NCBI GenBank assembly: GCA_022578605.1
Contig: MU394105.1
Location: 62,001-126,000 of the forward strand
DNA length: 64,000 bases
From: Camillea tinctor
Taxonomy: Eukaryota > Ascomycota > Sordariomycetes > Xylariales > Xylariaceae
Direction: 5' to 3'
Shown here: one piece after another, positions 46,233-57,149 of the stretch
How the letters are laid out: each line of letters opens with the position of its first letter
Numbering within the stretch: the first letter of the stretch is position 1
Notes under the pieces: model-generated
Told to the model about the DNA's origin: nothing
The model's input: only the letters and a program-made list of their open reading frames with translations
Database searches by the model: none
Position numbers and translations under genes: made by a program

Positions 46233-47942
46233 CATCTGCGTGTATGCGTGTACACACATGTGTTGTGAGTGTGACAGCCCTACGTGGTCGTGGTCGTGAT
46301 CGTCGTGAGATCAATCTTGTATCATCGAGAAGCAAATGTGTAGTAGTAGAATTATGACATAATTGAACCCTCTGAAATTCGCTAATCTTGCTGAAAATAG
46401 GTAGGTGTTAACGTAACATCTTACCTATACTCTACCCCTATTGTTTGTTTCTTGCACTTGGTTTCAAGTAACCTACCTAACCTAGTAGGTGAGCAACCCA
46501 AAACCCCCCAAAAAGTGAGGTAAGGCTTTAAGGATTCAGCTCTTCCCCTTACCCAGCCACGGTGGTGTGTATATGAATAAATAGATGATGAGCTATATTT
46601 ATTCACATGTATGTATGTATGTAAGAGAACATGAAACAATCTACCTACATATTGATATATGCACATCTCTTATAGAACCTATAGGTTATAGTTTTTTTTT
46701 TGCCTAACGTACGTCAACCTATGGTTCTTCTTGCTTACTCCGTACTGTGGATGAGTATTCTTGGTTTTGGCACTCCGCGCGAGTGAACAACGCACAGATG
46801 TGTGTATAGGTTGCGTGGTACGAAGAAGTAAAAAAAAAAGAAAAGAAAGAAAGAAGGAAAAAGAAATGAATAAAATAAAAAAGAAAAGATTTTCTAAGCA
46901 ATATATTAGAAAGTTTCTCTTTCCTTTTCTTGTTATTTTTCTTTTCTTTTCTTTTCAACTTTTATCAACATTACCTACTGGACGGGTTTCTTAATACCCG
47001 GATCTATACCTATGGTTAGAAAAGAAAAATAGGAATTATCAGGTTAGTTACTTACTCTATCCATCATGAATCAAGAGGGAGAAAATGGGTATGAAATAAA
47101 GTATATGGGTATACGAAAAAGAAACATGCATATTTCCCCTCTTCTGCGTCCTCCCGGGGAAGAGCGGGAAGAACGGGGAGGTTTTAATTGGCCCCTGTAC
47201 GACGGAATCGAATCCGAATATGAAAAGGAAAAAGAAAACTTGGTACTAGGTTACCCTAAGGTAATTCTTTTATTCTGTACCTTTTGTCTTAGTCACTTTG
47301 TTGGGGGCGGGAAAATGGGGGTGGGTAAAGAGGGAAGGAGTAGAGGTATAGGGTAGGGAGTTGGGTTATAGATGAATGGATAGGATGCTTAGATAAGGAA
47401 TAAGAAAGGGAATGTATGTAGATCATGTATGGGATTTAGGGCTAGGCTAGGCTGGGGTTCAGGTCAAGATCGATTCGGTAGGTAGGTTATATGAGTGATG
47501 GGTTTAAGGGGGGTGACTCTCTTCCAATATAAGGGGGGTTGGTTTAGTCAGCTGGTTAGTATAGAGAGGGGGGGATAAAAGGTGAAGAGATTCATGATTA
47601 GCGAATAAGATACAGAACCAAAAGGGGATTATAGGTGATATAGGATGTTGGGATGGGATTAAGCATGTGTAGGAGTAGGTGTATGGGAACAAGAACGTGG
47701 TAAACGAAGACAATATCTTTAATTAGGTTATGTTCTTCAGCCCCAGCCAGCCCCTTTCTCATGTGTTATAGGCGAGCTGAGCTGTTCAGGCTGAGCTGAA
47801 CTTGGTCGAGGATAGCTGTAGGTTATGCATGTTTTATTCCTTTTTATCGTATCATATTATTTCGTGTATACAGGTGGCAAAAATCTTGCTTATTGCAGCA
47901 TGTTATGCCCCCTTTTCTTATCTAGAAATACGTATAGTAGGC

Positions 47943-47944
<2 letters not shown>

Positions 47945-47979
<35 letters not shown>
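47945..47979. repeat. 35-base poly(T) run flanked by TCTAGAAAT / ATTTCTAGA
   Basis: An uninterrupted run of 35 T. TCTAGAAAT at 47921-47929 and its reverse complement ATTTCTAGA at 47981-47989 frame it. On the minus strand it reads as poly(A), so an old retroposed tail is possible, but no element body is recognisable beside it. Confidence 0.85.
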
Positions 47980-47984
<5 letters not shown>

Positions 47985-48324
47985 CTAGAGCGTCTACATA
48001 TAGGGTCTTGATGGAGATGGAGATCTATATCCCTATTGCTTTGCAGGTATATACTCCGTATGACTAGTTTATCCCCCCTAAGTTTGGTTGGGATGGGGTG
48101 TATAGACAGGTGTATAAAATGGTTACTTGACTACTATCTAAGGTACCTAACTAGATAAACAAATAGCACACGCACATGTACATATAAATGATTCGATATA
48201 GTTATAGCCATAGCATGCCCTATTGTCCCTTTATCTCTATCGCTAGAATCTGTTCCATTCTATGTTAGCCCAAAACCTAACATGTCCCATCCTCCCATTA
48301 ACACAACCCAACCTACCAAAAACA

Positions 48325-51300
48325 TCAAACCTCCCCTTCTTCCTCCCCCTTTATTCTCCTTGAAAACTCCTCAATCTCACTTACCAAGTCCTCTCGTCCG
48401 TACCTCTTCGCCACCGCCACCGGCGCCGGACTAGTAGCCTCATTCTCGTTCACGTCCGTAGGCCCCGGGTCTGCCCCCTCCCGCAGCAGCGCCTGCACCA
48501 CGCGAGTGTGCCCGTACTCCACCGCCCACGCCAGCGCCGTGCGTCCCGCGCGGTCGCGCCGGTCTAGGTCTACCCTCCCTGTCGCTGCCATCGCCTCCAC
48601 CACCTCGGGCGCATCGTTGTGGATCGCCCAGGCCAGCGGTGCCCAGCCATCAATATCTTCATCGTCGTGCCCCCCAGCCCATGGCCCGTGGAGTAGCACG
48701 CGCAGCACGTCATGGTGGCCCCCGCCGCAAGCCCAAGATATGGGGTTGCGCCCGTCGTAGTCGCGGTCCGCAGCGATATTTTTGATAGGGCGACGATGGA
48801 CGAGGAGCATATGTGCTGTGGCAGCGTGGCCGTTGCCCGCAGCCCAAGAGAGTGGTGAGCGGCCTTTATTGTCTGGTACGTCTACATTGATGTTGCGTAA
48901 TTGTAAGAGCCGCTTAAGCACTTCGTCCATGCCGTCGCCGGCAGTCCAGGAAACGATTGTGCGGCCCGTGTTGTCACGATGGTTAATTTCGACATCTGGG
49001 CGCCTCGCAAGCGCCTCGACAATAGTCATATGACCTCCACCAGCGGCCCAGAAGAGCGGGGTGGCGCCACTATTGTCCTGTAAGTCTGGCTTGCACTCGT
49101 CTCGACTAAGAAGGGCCTTGGCAATTTCGTAGAGTCCGTTGCTGCATGCGAATGACAGTGCGGTTCTCCCGTTTCTATCCTGAATGTTTACGTCGGTTCG
49201 CTTATCTGCTAGAAGAGCGGCCACGCATCCCAGATGGCCATTCTCTGCTGCGATGGTAAGCGCAAACTGCATACTTGAGCCTCCTCGTATGCTAGGATCA
49301 GCTCCAGCTGCAAGGAGAGGAGTAATAATGCGACTATGCCCGACCCGAGATGCCCAAAATAAGGCTCGATCCTTAGTTTCCTGGGGCGGTTGGCGGTTAA
49401 GTAGATCCGTCAACATCTCATGGAGGTTGAAGTAAGCTGCTAGAGTGAGCTGGTCAAAGCCCATGGGGTCCTCCTCCATACTTGTAGCGGCTTCCGACCA
49501 GTAGAAGTGCAACCAGTTTCGACAGCAGCTAGATTTGACATCTAGGAGGGTCTTTGCTGCATCACTAAGCCAACTAGGTACAGACGTCTCGCATAGAGCG
49601 AAGTGCTCTGCCCAGTGCAACGATGCGTAGCTGTAGAAAGAATACTTAGTAGCAATGGACTGTGAGGTCTCTGCATCATGAACGCTCGGCTCACGAAAGA
49701 ACATATCAGTGTTCAGGTCTATATCATCCACGGAGGATGCCTCACTAAAATCGTAGGAGGGGAGTGCGGACGGCTCGAATATGGAATCGACAGGCGAAGT
49801 TTCCACGCCAAAAAGATCCCTCGAAAAGTCATCAAGTAGTAGGTAGCGAACACATGCAATGGTCATCCGCAACGCAGCACTCTCTGTGTTGATTGTGCCG
49901 AAAATGGCAGAAGATTCATGATAATGATTTTTCTGCAGAAGGAAGTCCTTGGCAGACTGGTGTACCAAGGACACTTTTGACTCCAAGACCCTCGCAAATG
50001 GTCCCAAGATTCCTTGGATAGTATGTGCCATGGCATTCTGACAATCACGACCCACGTCTTCCACCGAATGGTGAGATGAATCTATCGTGAATGCTACATT
50101 TATTTCATCCAGATACAACGGCCTCGAGCTCGCTAACACTAACTTCAGCAACCGCAAGGCCGTTTCTTGGTGGTCGGAAGGGATGGCTGACAAGAAATCG
50201 AGATATGTTGTCTCAAGAGTTGGCGGGATCTTGGTCATGATATCGCGGAAATCTTTGATAGACGATAGCAAACTGTTTTCTACCGCTTCTAGTACCATGT
50301 GAATCCAAAGGAATGTCTGGTCAGCCTTGGCGTATAAGGCCTGTAATAAGAAATCTTTGACTTCGATCGAGTACTTGCGTTTCAGGGCAATTTCTTCCAC
50401 CCTCTGCTGGATAAATATACGCAGATCCTCGTAGTATCCAGGCTGTCCTTCATCGATTGATATATGATGTGGAACTTTGTTGATGTCTGTGTATGCGAGC
50501 TCAAGGGAGGGACGGGACGTTAAAAGGAACTTTATATGGTTTCCGTCTCCAGTGTTTGGGTCAGATATACCAACTAATTCGTAAATTGATTCAAGTAACT
50601 GGTGGCAACTAACCGCTTCGCATTCATCTAGGGCATCGATAATGACATAAATCAAACCGGATTTAGGGTCTTTAAGGAGCCTCAAGAAAATGTTCCAAAG
50701 CGAGGAAAATGATTGGACTATGCTAGGGCCTTGTATATCAAACACCTTTCTCACGTGTCTAATTAATGAACGATGCCGGTGGACGATCTGGAAGATCAAG
50801 CTGATCAAGATGGACTTGGCATCCTTTTGATTGTTGACTTTATCATCGCAGAAGTAGACTAGCACATTACGTGATGTGTGTGATGTCTTTAGTTCTTCGA
50901 AAGAACGCGCCAAGGAGTATGACAATACCGTCTTCCCACACCCTGGATGTCCTGTGAGCCAGAGAAGGCTATTTTCTGCTTTCTCAAGCCAAGATCGGAA
51001 CAAAGGGTGGTCCATAATCCACTGGCAGGTACCCCTGACAGGCTTGGGTAGCAGACGTTTGTAGTCTGCTATGTCAAATACGCTGAAAAGCGACATGCAA
51101 GCCTTTTCAATATCACTAAAGGCTTGAAATAAGTTAGCAATCCGTGGATGAGAACAGTTTGCTAGTCACCAACATCTTTCAGAGGAATGTGTGCTTGGGC
51201 GCTCGAATGCTTGTTTAACGCCGCGTGACTGGGACGCAATCCTCCGCAAAGCCCTGGAGACAGCCTTATAGCTCTCGGTTTCGCCGGGGAATCTACACAT

Positions 51301-52317
51301 ATCCCGGTGATTCTCATAAAGAGGGATTATATCTTCACGAGGTATGCCGAGAATGGAGGATGTTCGGTCAACTATCTAGCCAACAGTCAGCCTGTCCAAC
51401 TTTTCGGTGGGGATCACCCTGTTCTCATATGCAAACATACCAATGAAGACAGAGGGGGTGTTGGCTCAGTCTCGTAGAAGGATACAACCGCCATATTCTG
51501 TAGCCGGTTTCGAGACGAGAGGGATAGGTCTTGGAGTACATTTGAATCATAATGTAGATGGTCCAGAAGATCGGTTCTTATCATGGAAGACAGCCCGTCG
51601 GTCGATGTTGTGAGCATGAAATAGTTAACGATGCTTCCGACAATGCTTCCAAGGTTTGCAACATGGCTGCCTCTGTGAGGAGTTCCTAGGAAAGTTATAC
51701 CAATAACGGATCCCAAAAGTGATCCATAGTTGGCGTCATCTTCGTGAGCAAAGACTAGGGCCTGTTGGTCGTTCAGCAGGTGTCTACTAAGAGGAATGAG
51801 CCCCACGAACCTGTTTGCAAACAATACCACCAAGACTATGGCACACAAAGATTATGGGTCGAGAACCCTAGAAATGGATATCAGCTTAGGCATGGAACTA
51901 ATTGGGGCTTAAGGTGATGTATATAAATACTGTATCGGGATCGTCATAGAGGTCTCTGACTGAGCTCAAAAGACCTTTTGAATACTCCTGCACTCGTGAG
52001 AGAGAAGAGTTACAAAAGACTTTGGAGGGGTAACCGTAGGTATAGACGCGACATCCCGGGAGGAATTTGGGTAAGAAGTCTCGAATCCACATTTTCCCAT
52101 TTGCATGAGTCCATGTGGTGAATGCATCGCCATTGAGACCATGGATGGCAATGATGTCTACAGGATATTGCTCGCGCCCATGGCGGGTTTCTAGGTTTCC
52201 GGCTACGAAGAATAGACCAAAGGTCCTAGAGTTCGACGCGTTCGCATTAGAGATGTGCTGGGCGTTCTTAACTGATCTAGACCGTCTATCAATTTTTTGT
52301 TTCAGTCGCTTCAGCAT
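48325..52317 (-). CDS. NLR-type protein: alpha/beta hydrolase - NACHT - ankyrin repeats
   Basis: Five exons: 51931-52317, 51811-51867, 51441-51761, 51170-51375 and 48325-51115, giving 1253 aa. Domains: a lipase-like alpha/beta hydrolase (about residues 50-260) with the oxyanion strand AIHGLNG (from 57), nucleophile elbow CHSLGG (Ser140) and FLGTPHRGS (172-180), resembling the SesB-type domain of fungal NLRs; a NACHT NTPase with P-loop GHPGCGKT (379-386) and Walker B VIIDALDE (481-488); and about ten ankyrin repeats from about residue 905 (units such as TPLFWAAGGGH, SPLSWAAGNGH, NPISWACGGGH). Family knowledge: such proteins are candidate intracellular receptors in heterokaryon incompatibility or defence, the N-terminal enzyme being the effector. 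All key motifs are present, so it is probably functional. The start at 52317 is the first ATG; the frame is open a little further upstream without one. Intron 2 is only 49 nt but has a good branch point and acceptor. Confidence 0.9.
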
Positions 52318-53098
52318 ACTGATGAACCTGTTAGCATTAGAGGTTGCAACAGTCCGACTTAGCACAATCTAAGAACCTTAGAGGCATAGCCTAGGTTCAA
52401 GAGTACGACTCGGGAAGATGACGGGGGCAGATTATGCGGGCCGGTTCGGTTGTGTTGGAACCACATGTGCATAGAGGTGGGGGACAAGCCACGGGAAGAT
52501 TATGTAGTTAATAGGTCCATAATTCATATTATGCGGGCAGGTTAATCCTGCTCCAGGTCGACTTGGTTAACAGAAAGTTGATGTATGTAAGCGAATAGGT
52601 AACCCAGAGAGGTCTAACGTAACTTGATAAAAGGTAACTGGTTGGAATATAGCTATGTATAGACTTGATCACTTTTGTCATATTAGTAATTTATGGTCCG
52701 TGCTTGGAAATACGATTAATGGTCCTATCGCTATAGATCCTTTTATTATGCTTGCTGTTCGTCTATTGGCACTCATTCTTAACCTAGTCTATTGATTGAA
52801 ACCATTCCCAGTCGCCGGGGTTTGATGGTTAAGGACTATATGGTACCAATAAACTGATAACAAGTATAATGATGTAAGACAGCACATACCTAGCACTAGC
52901 AAGTGCCTATATTTATAGGTAGAAGTCTTATTACATATAACATAGAATCCCATATACAACACTTGGCGTTCTCTAAGTATGTAGGCCTGCACGATGCCAC
53001 ATTAGCTTTTAAGGCCTTAAGTAATATATGAGTAGGTAGTAGAGGTATGGATAATACCATGATTTGGTTCAACGCACCATGTCCCCTTATACTCTTTT
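52318..53098. other. Spacer between the NLR and EF-1alpha-like genes
   Basis: A 781-bp stretch that holds the NLR promoter and the 3' end of the EF-1alpha-like gene, both on the minus strand. A minus-strand frame at 52896-53171 overlaps the end of the latter but has no recognisable content. No repeats or clear motifs. Confidence 0.5.
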
Positions 53099-53983
53099 TT
53101 AGCTGCCTAGCAAGTGCACTAAAGACAGTGTCGAGACTAATCCGGATCCTGCAAGTGTAGACTTGACCCATGGGGCCTCCTTAGGTGCCTCTAGTATATT
53201 GTCTCCTGTTGTGGCAGAGATTGGGATGATGGATGTCCTACAGCCAACTATGTAAGCTGGTATACGTACCATAGTCATCGGCTAAGGTAGGCTCACTTTC
53301 CAGCAATCAAACTCACGGAACTAAATGTCTGTACGATCTCGCCAAAGGCTTTCTCAGCCCAGTTGGATATGTCCCTAAAACCAGTATAGGAATGGTTAGA
53401 CAGATGTCTAGGTAAGTAAATGGCAACGAGATGCTGGGAGGACGAGGGTATGGGATCACACCTACATCTTATTAACTACAATCACTAGCTTCTCTTTGGG
53501 TTTTAGCTCTCCAATAGATATCAATGACGCTAGTTTTTGACTTGAAGTTTGACCATTGTCTGGTTTGGTGGCATCAACAACCCAGATAACGACGTCTGGT
53601 GTCTGGTTTTCTACAAGACCATCAGACATGAGAGAGCCAGTAGACTGATAAATGAGTATCGAAAAACTTACTGTTGACTACAAATTGCGACGACGGAGCA
53701 TAGAAGGATTGGGTGATGTTTTCTTTCTCGTAGAAAGAGACCAACTGAGAGTACCCCTGAATTCCATTTCGTTCTAACTGCTCTAGCTGTGGTAACTCTA
53801 GGCCGAACTATAGCTAGCATTAGCGGCTGTTTAAATGAACATTAAAGATAGAGCTACTAAGCCTATCCTGCACATGTATAGAAAAGGCTCATTGTATATC
53901 CATACCTGATAGATTAAGCGGCCAAGAAGCGTCTTCTTCCCTGCCCCATCGTCGCCGTGTACTTGTAAAACTTTAGTGCCCAT
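53099..53983 (-). CDS. Miniature EF-1alpha-like G-domain protein lacking the G3 motif
   Basis: Five exons: 53906-53983, 53672-53807, 53466-53610, 53297-53374 and 53099-53237, giving 191 aa. Order and spacing follow the EF-1alpha G domain: P-loop region VHGDDGAGKKTLLGRLIYQ (residues 8-26), a switch-I-like ENITQSF, the hydrophobic strand VVIWVVDA, then DNGQTSSQKLASL, the G4 motif NKMD with ISNWAEKAFGEIV after it, and the G5-like PISATTGDNILEAP followed by APWVK. The stop falls where the EF-1alpha G domain normally ends, so domains 2 and 3 are absent. Odd points: the P-loop serine that binds Mg2+ is Lys, and the DAPGH (G3/switch II) stretch of about 20 residues is missing at the exon 2/3 joint; the intervening intron does not encode it. 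GTP hydrolysis is therefore doubtful. The exon 4 donor at 53296 was chosen because it restores frame into the G5 region. No canonical translation role is expected. Function unknown. Confidence 0.72.
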
Positions 53984-55048
53984 AGCTCAAAGCTTAGTGT
54001 AGAGAGCGGAGTGATTCGAGAACTCCACTACGTATGCAAGCGATTCCTTTATTTTAGTGAGGCGATCTTAGCTAGACTTGAATATATAAACTTGAATTCT
54101 TAAAATGTTGGTCTAACATCTACTGCCTTACCTAGAAGTAATAACTGGCTAGTAGTGTAGAAAATGATGCATCCAGCTATATTTCGAAGATGATGCCTTA
54201 ATGTTGCATTTCCTGAGTAGGCTGTGGATCATCCACTCGAGAAGAAATCTTAAGCTATAAGATATTTGATAAATCGAGAAAAAAAAAATCACATGATTGC
54301 CCCCTCACTAGGTAGTAGTAGTATTACCTGCTAGTTAGCAAGTAAGGTTATACCTTTTCGTCCGATAAACCGTCCGTGGACTAGTCACATGACATGTATA
54401 TAATTACTTAAATTGTCGATAGGTATACCTCCCTACTGATAGACAGGAATATGAACCTATGAAACATTGGAATATGGAACAGAATATCTCCTACATATAT
54501 GCAAGAGTACATATGAAAAGGGGACTGAAAAACTCGAACCAATAAGATTAAGTTGAGATACGTTCTCCTCGATGCTAGCGACATTCATCTGGCCTACATC
54601 TTATGAACCAACCCCCCTTTTCACATATAAGCATCTACCTTGGTGCCCTGTAATAACTTCCAAATCGAGCCATTTTAGCTGTGTTCTTCCTTACATAGAG
54701 CTTTGGAAGTGGTAGTTAAATTGATTGATAATGATAAAAGCATCACACCACTCCGGGATCTTGTGTTTTATAGAGGATGTAAATATATTATTCATAATCG
54801 TTGGGGGAATTTCCTCAGGATCTCAAAATAAAAATGCGGAGGAAAATTTCAGCCCTCTCGTGTTATAATTAGAGGCGCAACGGGTAAGGCCATAATGTCC
54901 ATGTATCTTCTCTTCTCTTCTCTTCTCTTCTCCCTAAATCATAGACTCACCCCCTCACGCGCTCAGGTCCCGCGAACTTCAATCCCTACCCCTATCTCCT
55001 TTAGTTCAATCATGATCCCTTCAGCCCACCTCCCACTTCCACGCACCC
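53984..55048. other. Spacer between EF-1alpha-like gene and CDC123
   Basis: About 1.07 kb, AT-rich; promoter of the EF-1alpha-like gene and 3' region of CDC123. A TTCTC pentamer array occurs at 54907-54932. No coding frame supported. Confidence 0.5.
54907..54932. repeat. (TTCTC)n tandem repeat
   Basis: About five consecutive TTCTC units about 115 bp downstream of the CDC123 stop codon. Confidence 0.85.
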
Positions 55049-56390
55049 TCACTTTTCCCACTTACTCATATCCTCACGATACTCCGTCATCTCCCTCCAC
55101 TTGCGCGCAAAGTCCCGCATGCCCCCTTCGCCCGCCAGACTCGCGTCGACGACGTCCTTGGGCAGCTTGTGAGCCGAGTACTGGGGAGAGCTGAAGTTGA
55201 GCGCGGCCGGGTCGTGCTTCTCGACGAGGCGTAGCTCCGGGACAAAATCCTCCTCCTCCTCATCATCATCGTCGCTCGACCCCTCCGCATCATCCCCTAC
55301 CCCATCCTCCTCCCCACCCACAACGCCCAGCACGGGGCCGGGGACCTGCATGCCGAGCAGCTCGGCCCAGTCGAAGAGCAGGGAGTCGGTGTGGGGGGCC
55401 CAGGGGTTGATGTCGATGAGGCGGGCGCGGCTCAGGGGCCCGTCGCCCTCGCCGTCGCCCTCGGGGATGTACACGTCGAAGGCGAAGCAGCCGTCGGGGA
55501 AGGTGTAGCGCAGCTTGTGGTTGAAGAGCTGCGACACGCGCGCGACGACGTCGGCGCGCAGCGAGGCCAGGAACTCGTAGAAGCTCAGGTCGCGCTGCGA
55601 GATGGCGACGAGGTTGCGGTGTTTCACGAAGCACCGGAACTCCATCGCCGTGTGCGGGTTGAAGTAGGACCGCAGCACTAGGACGGGTCGGAAGGGCACC
55701 GCTTCGGAGGTGGGAGTAGAGGAGGAGGAAGTGTCGTTGGATGTGGGCGCGCAGTCGTCGAAGGCGTGCTCGAGGTCGTAGGTGATGAAGTTAGAGCTCT
55801 TAAGCAGCAGATAGATGTCGTTGGGACTGGTGCACTTGATGGTGTTCTGATGGGGTGATATCCAAGCGGCATCCTTTGGCGAGGTCCAGTTAAGCTTGGG
55901 AGCCACAGCACCGCCGAGCTCTGCGATCTTGTCCTTGATCATCTGGTGCAGCTCAGGGAAGCGCTGGTTCGGCGGCAGTCTCGGGGGCTCGTCTTCATCC
56001 TCGTCGCTGTCCGACTCTGAATCTACTTCCTCTATTGGTGGACGGAAGCTAGTTGAGGGTGCGGTTGACTCCCACTCGTCATCCTCGGGTTCAGCTCCAT
56101 CATCGTCAGCGAGGATGATACCATCCTCCCGGATGTACTGTATGAATTCTGGTGAGAGCGGAATTATTCGCGACTTGATACATGATGAACGGTATCTTTT
56201 TTTTCTATGTTAGCCGATCCGTTTTTATATAGTTAAATTCAGATACTTACTTGGGGAACCACTGGTCATATGAGCAGTGTAATATGTGATCTCTAGTTAT
56301 AGGAGGAAATTGGGCTACTGGAGAAGGAGTATCACCACCACTACCACCACCATCATTGGGGACTGCTGGAGTATCGGTAGGTGCAGGCAT
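55049..56390 (-). CDS. CDC123: Cdc123/D123-family eIF2 assembly factor
   Basis: Two exons: 56251-56390 and 55049-56195, giving 428 aa. Known role: ATP-grasp-like protein that binds eIF2gamma and promotes assembly of the eIF2 complex, thereby controlling translation initiation. Seen: a Pro-rich N-terminal leader followed by HCSYDQWFPKYR, which spans the intron; LSPEFIQYI; an acidic stretch (SDSDEDEDEPPRLP); the core PKLNWTSPKDAAWI with LKSSNFITYDL; LRSYFNPHTAMEFRCFVKHRNL; and the ATP-grasp end CFAFDVYIPE followed by ARLIDINPWAPHTDSLLFDW. A second acidic loop with Asp/Glu runs separates the domain from the C-terminal tail (PAALNFSSPQYSAHKLPKDVVD). The 3' half is strongly GC-rich. The intron joint keeps phase. 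Divergent from CWC21. Confidence 0.94.
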
Positions 56391-57149
56391 TCTCTCTTTT
56401 TTTATTTTTGTATAATACTAATCAACTTTGACAATTTTTATTAAAAAAAAAAGAGAAAAATTTAGTCTCTGTCTTTTTATTTTCTCTCTCTTTCTCAAGT
56501 TAGGTAGGTCTGGTAGTTGATAAGATGAAATTGAAAAGTTTAGGTTCTGTTGCTGTACCAAGACTCATATTAGTGATGCAAAAGCGCATGTGCGACTCAC
56601 ACCCTCACACCGCGGGGCAAAACTGCAGCGTGCAGCTAGTATGATACCAAGGCCTGACAGGGTAGGTAAGCTCTGAATTCAACCCCACCATCCTCTCTCT
56701 GTCAATTACGCCACCTCACACCGCCTTCCCTTTCTTTTTATCATTGAACAAAGCTTAAGCTTTCTCGTTTCTATCGCGACCTTATCGTCCATATCTAAAC
56801 CTTACCTACTGTCTTCCTCCCCTCTCACTAGCCTATTACTTTACCTTCATACTATCTAAGACAGGGGGAGGGTGTTTCATGGTTATCGACCACAAAGGAG
56901 AAAACAGGAAACAGAAAAGACAACGCATACATCCACCCACCTAACCACACATATACACACACGCGTACCTCTACCTCTACCTCTACCTCTACCACTACTA
57001 TCGCGATCCCTATCACCAATTCTTTCTTCTCTTCCAGACCTCCTCTTCAAAACCCGAATTGAGATCGATATCAATACCAATACCAACAACGACGACTTTC
57101 CGAGCGAGAACCATCCCAATCTCACTCAAACCCCAAACCTCAAGAAAGC
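56391..57149. promoter_or_regulatory. Shared divergent promoter region CDC123 / CWC21
   Basis: A 759-bp spacer between opposite start codons. It has A-runs next to CDC123, a symmetrical AAGCTTAAGCTT-type word near 56752, and a (CTCTAC)n array at about 56967-56993 in the probable CWC21 leader. Promoter role from position. Confidence 0.5.
56967..56993. repeat. (CTCTAC)n tandem repeat
   Basis: About four to five hexamer copies in the 5' leader/promoter of the Cwc21-like gene. Confidence 0.8.

Larger units (their letters stand above)
45526..48324. other. Intergenic region between convergent G-alpha and NLR genes
   Basis: About 2.8 kb, AT-rich, no supported coding frame. Contains a GT microsatellite (46214-46232), a purine-rich then T-rich stretch (46828-46960) and a T35 run (47945-47979) flanked by short inverted repeats. 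Long 3' non-coding spacers like this are also seen elsewhere in the window. Confidence 0.55.

Noticed and set aside
47066..47356. 96-aa plus-strand frame downstream of G-alpha
   Set aside because: Low-complexity Glu/Gly-rich translation of purine-rich DNA; no family resemblance.
52896..53171. 91-aa minus-strand frame overlapping the end of the EF-1alpha-like gene
   Set aside because: It is the other frame of the last exon; the frame with PISATTGDN and APWVK fits the G-domain alignment and the splice phase.
53297..53317. Alternative donor at 53316 for exon 4 of the EF-1alpha-like gene
   Set aside because: It has a GTGAGT match but puts the next exon out of frame and loses the conserved PISATTGDN segment.
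54530..54545. Minus-strand GGTTCGAGT resembling a tRNA B box
   Set aside because: Flanking bases cannot form a T-arm stem, and no A box or acceptor stem is present.
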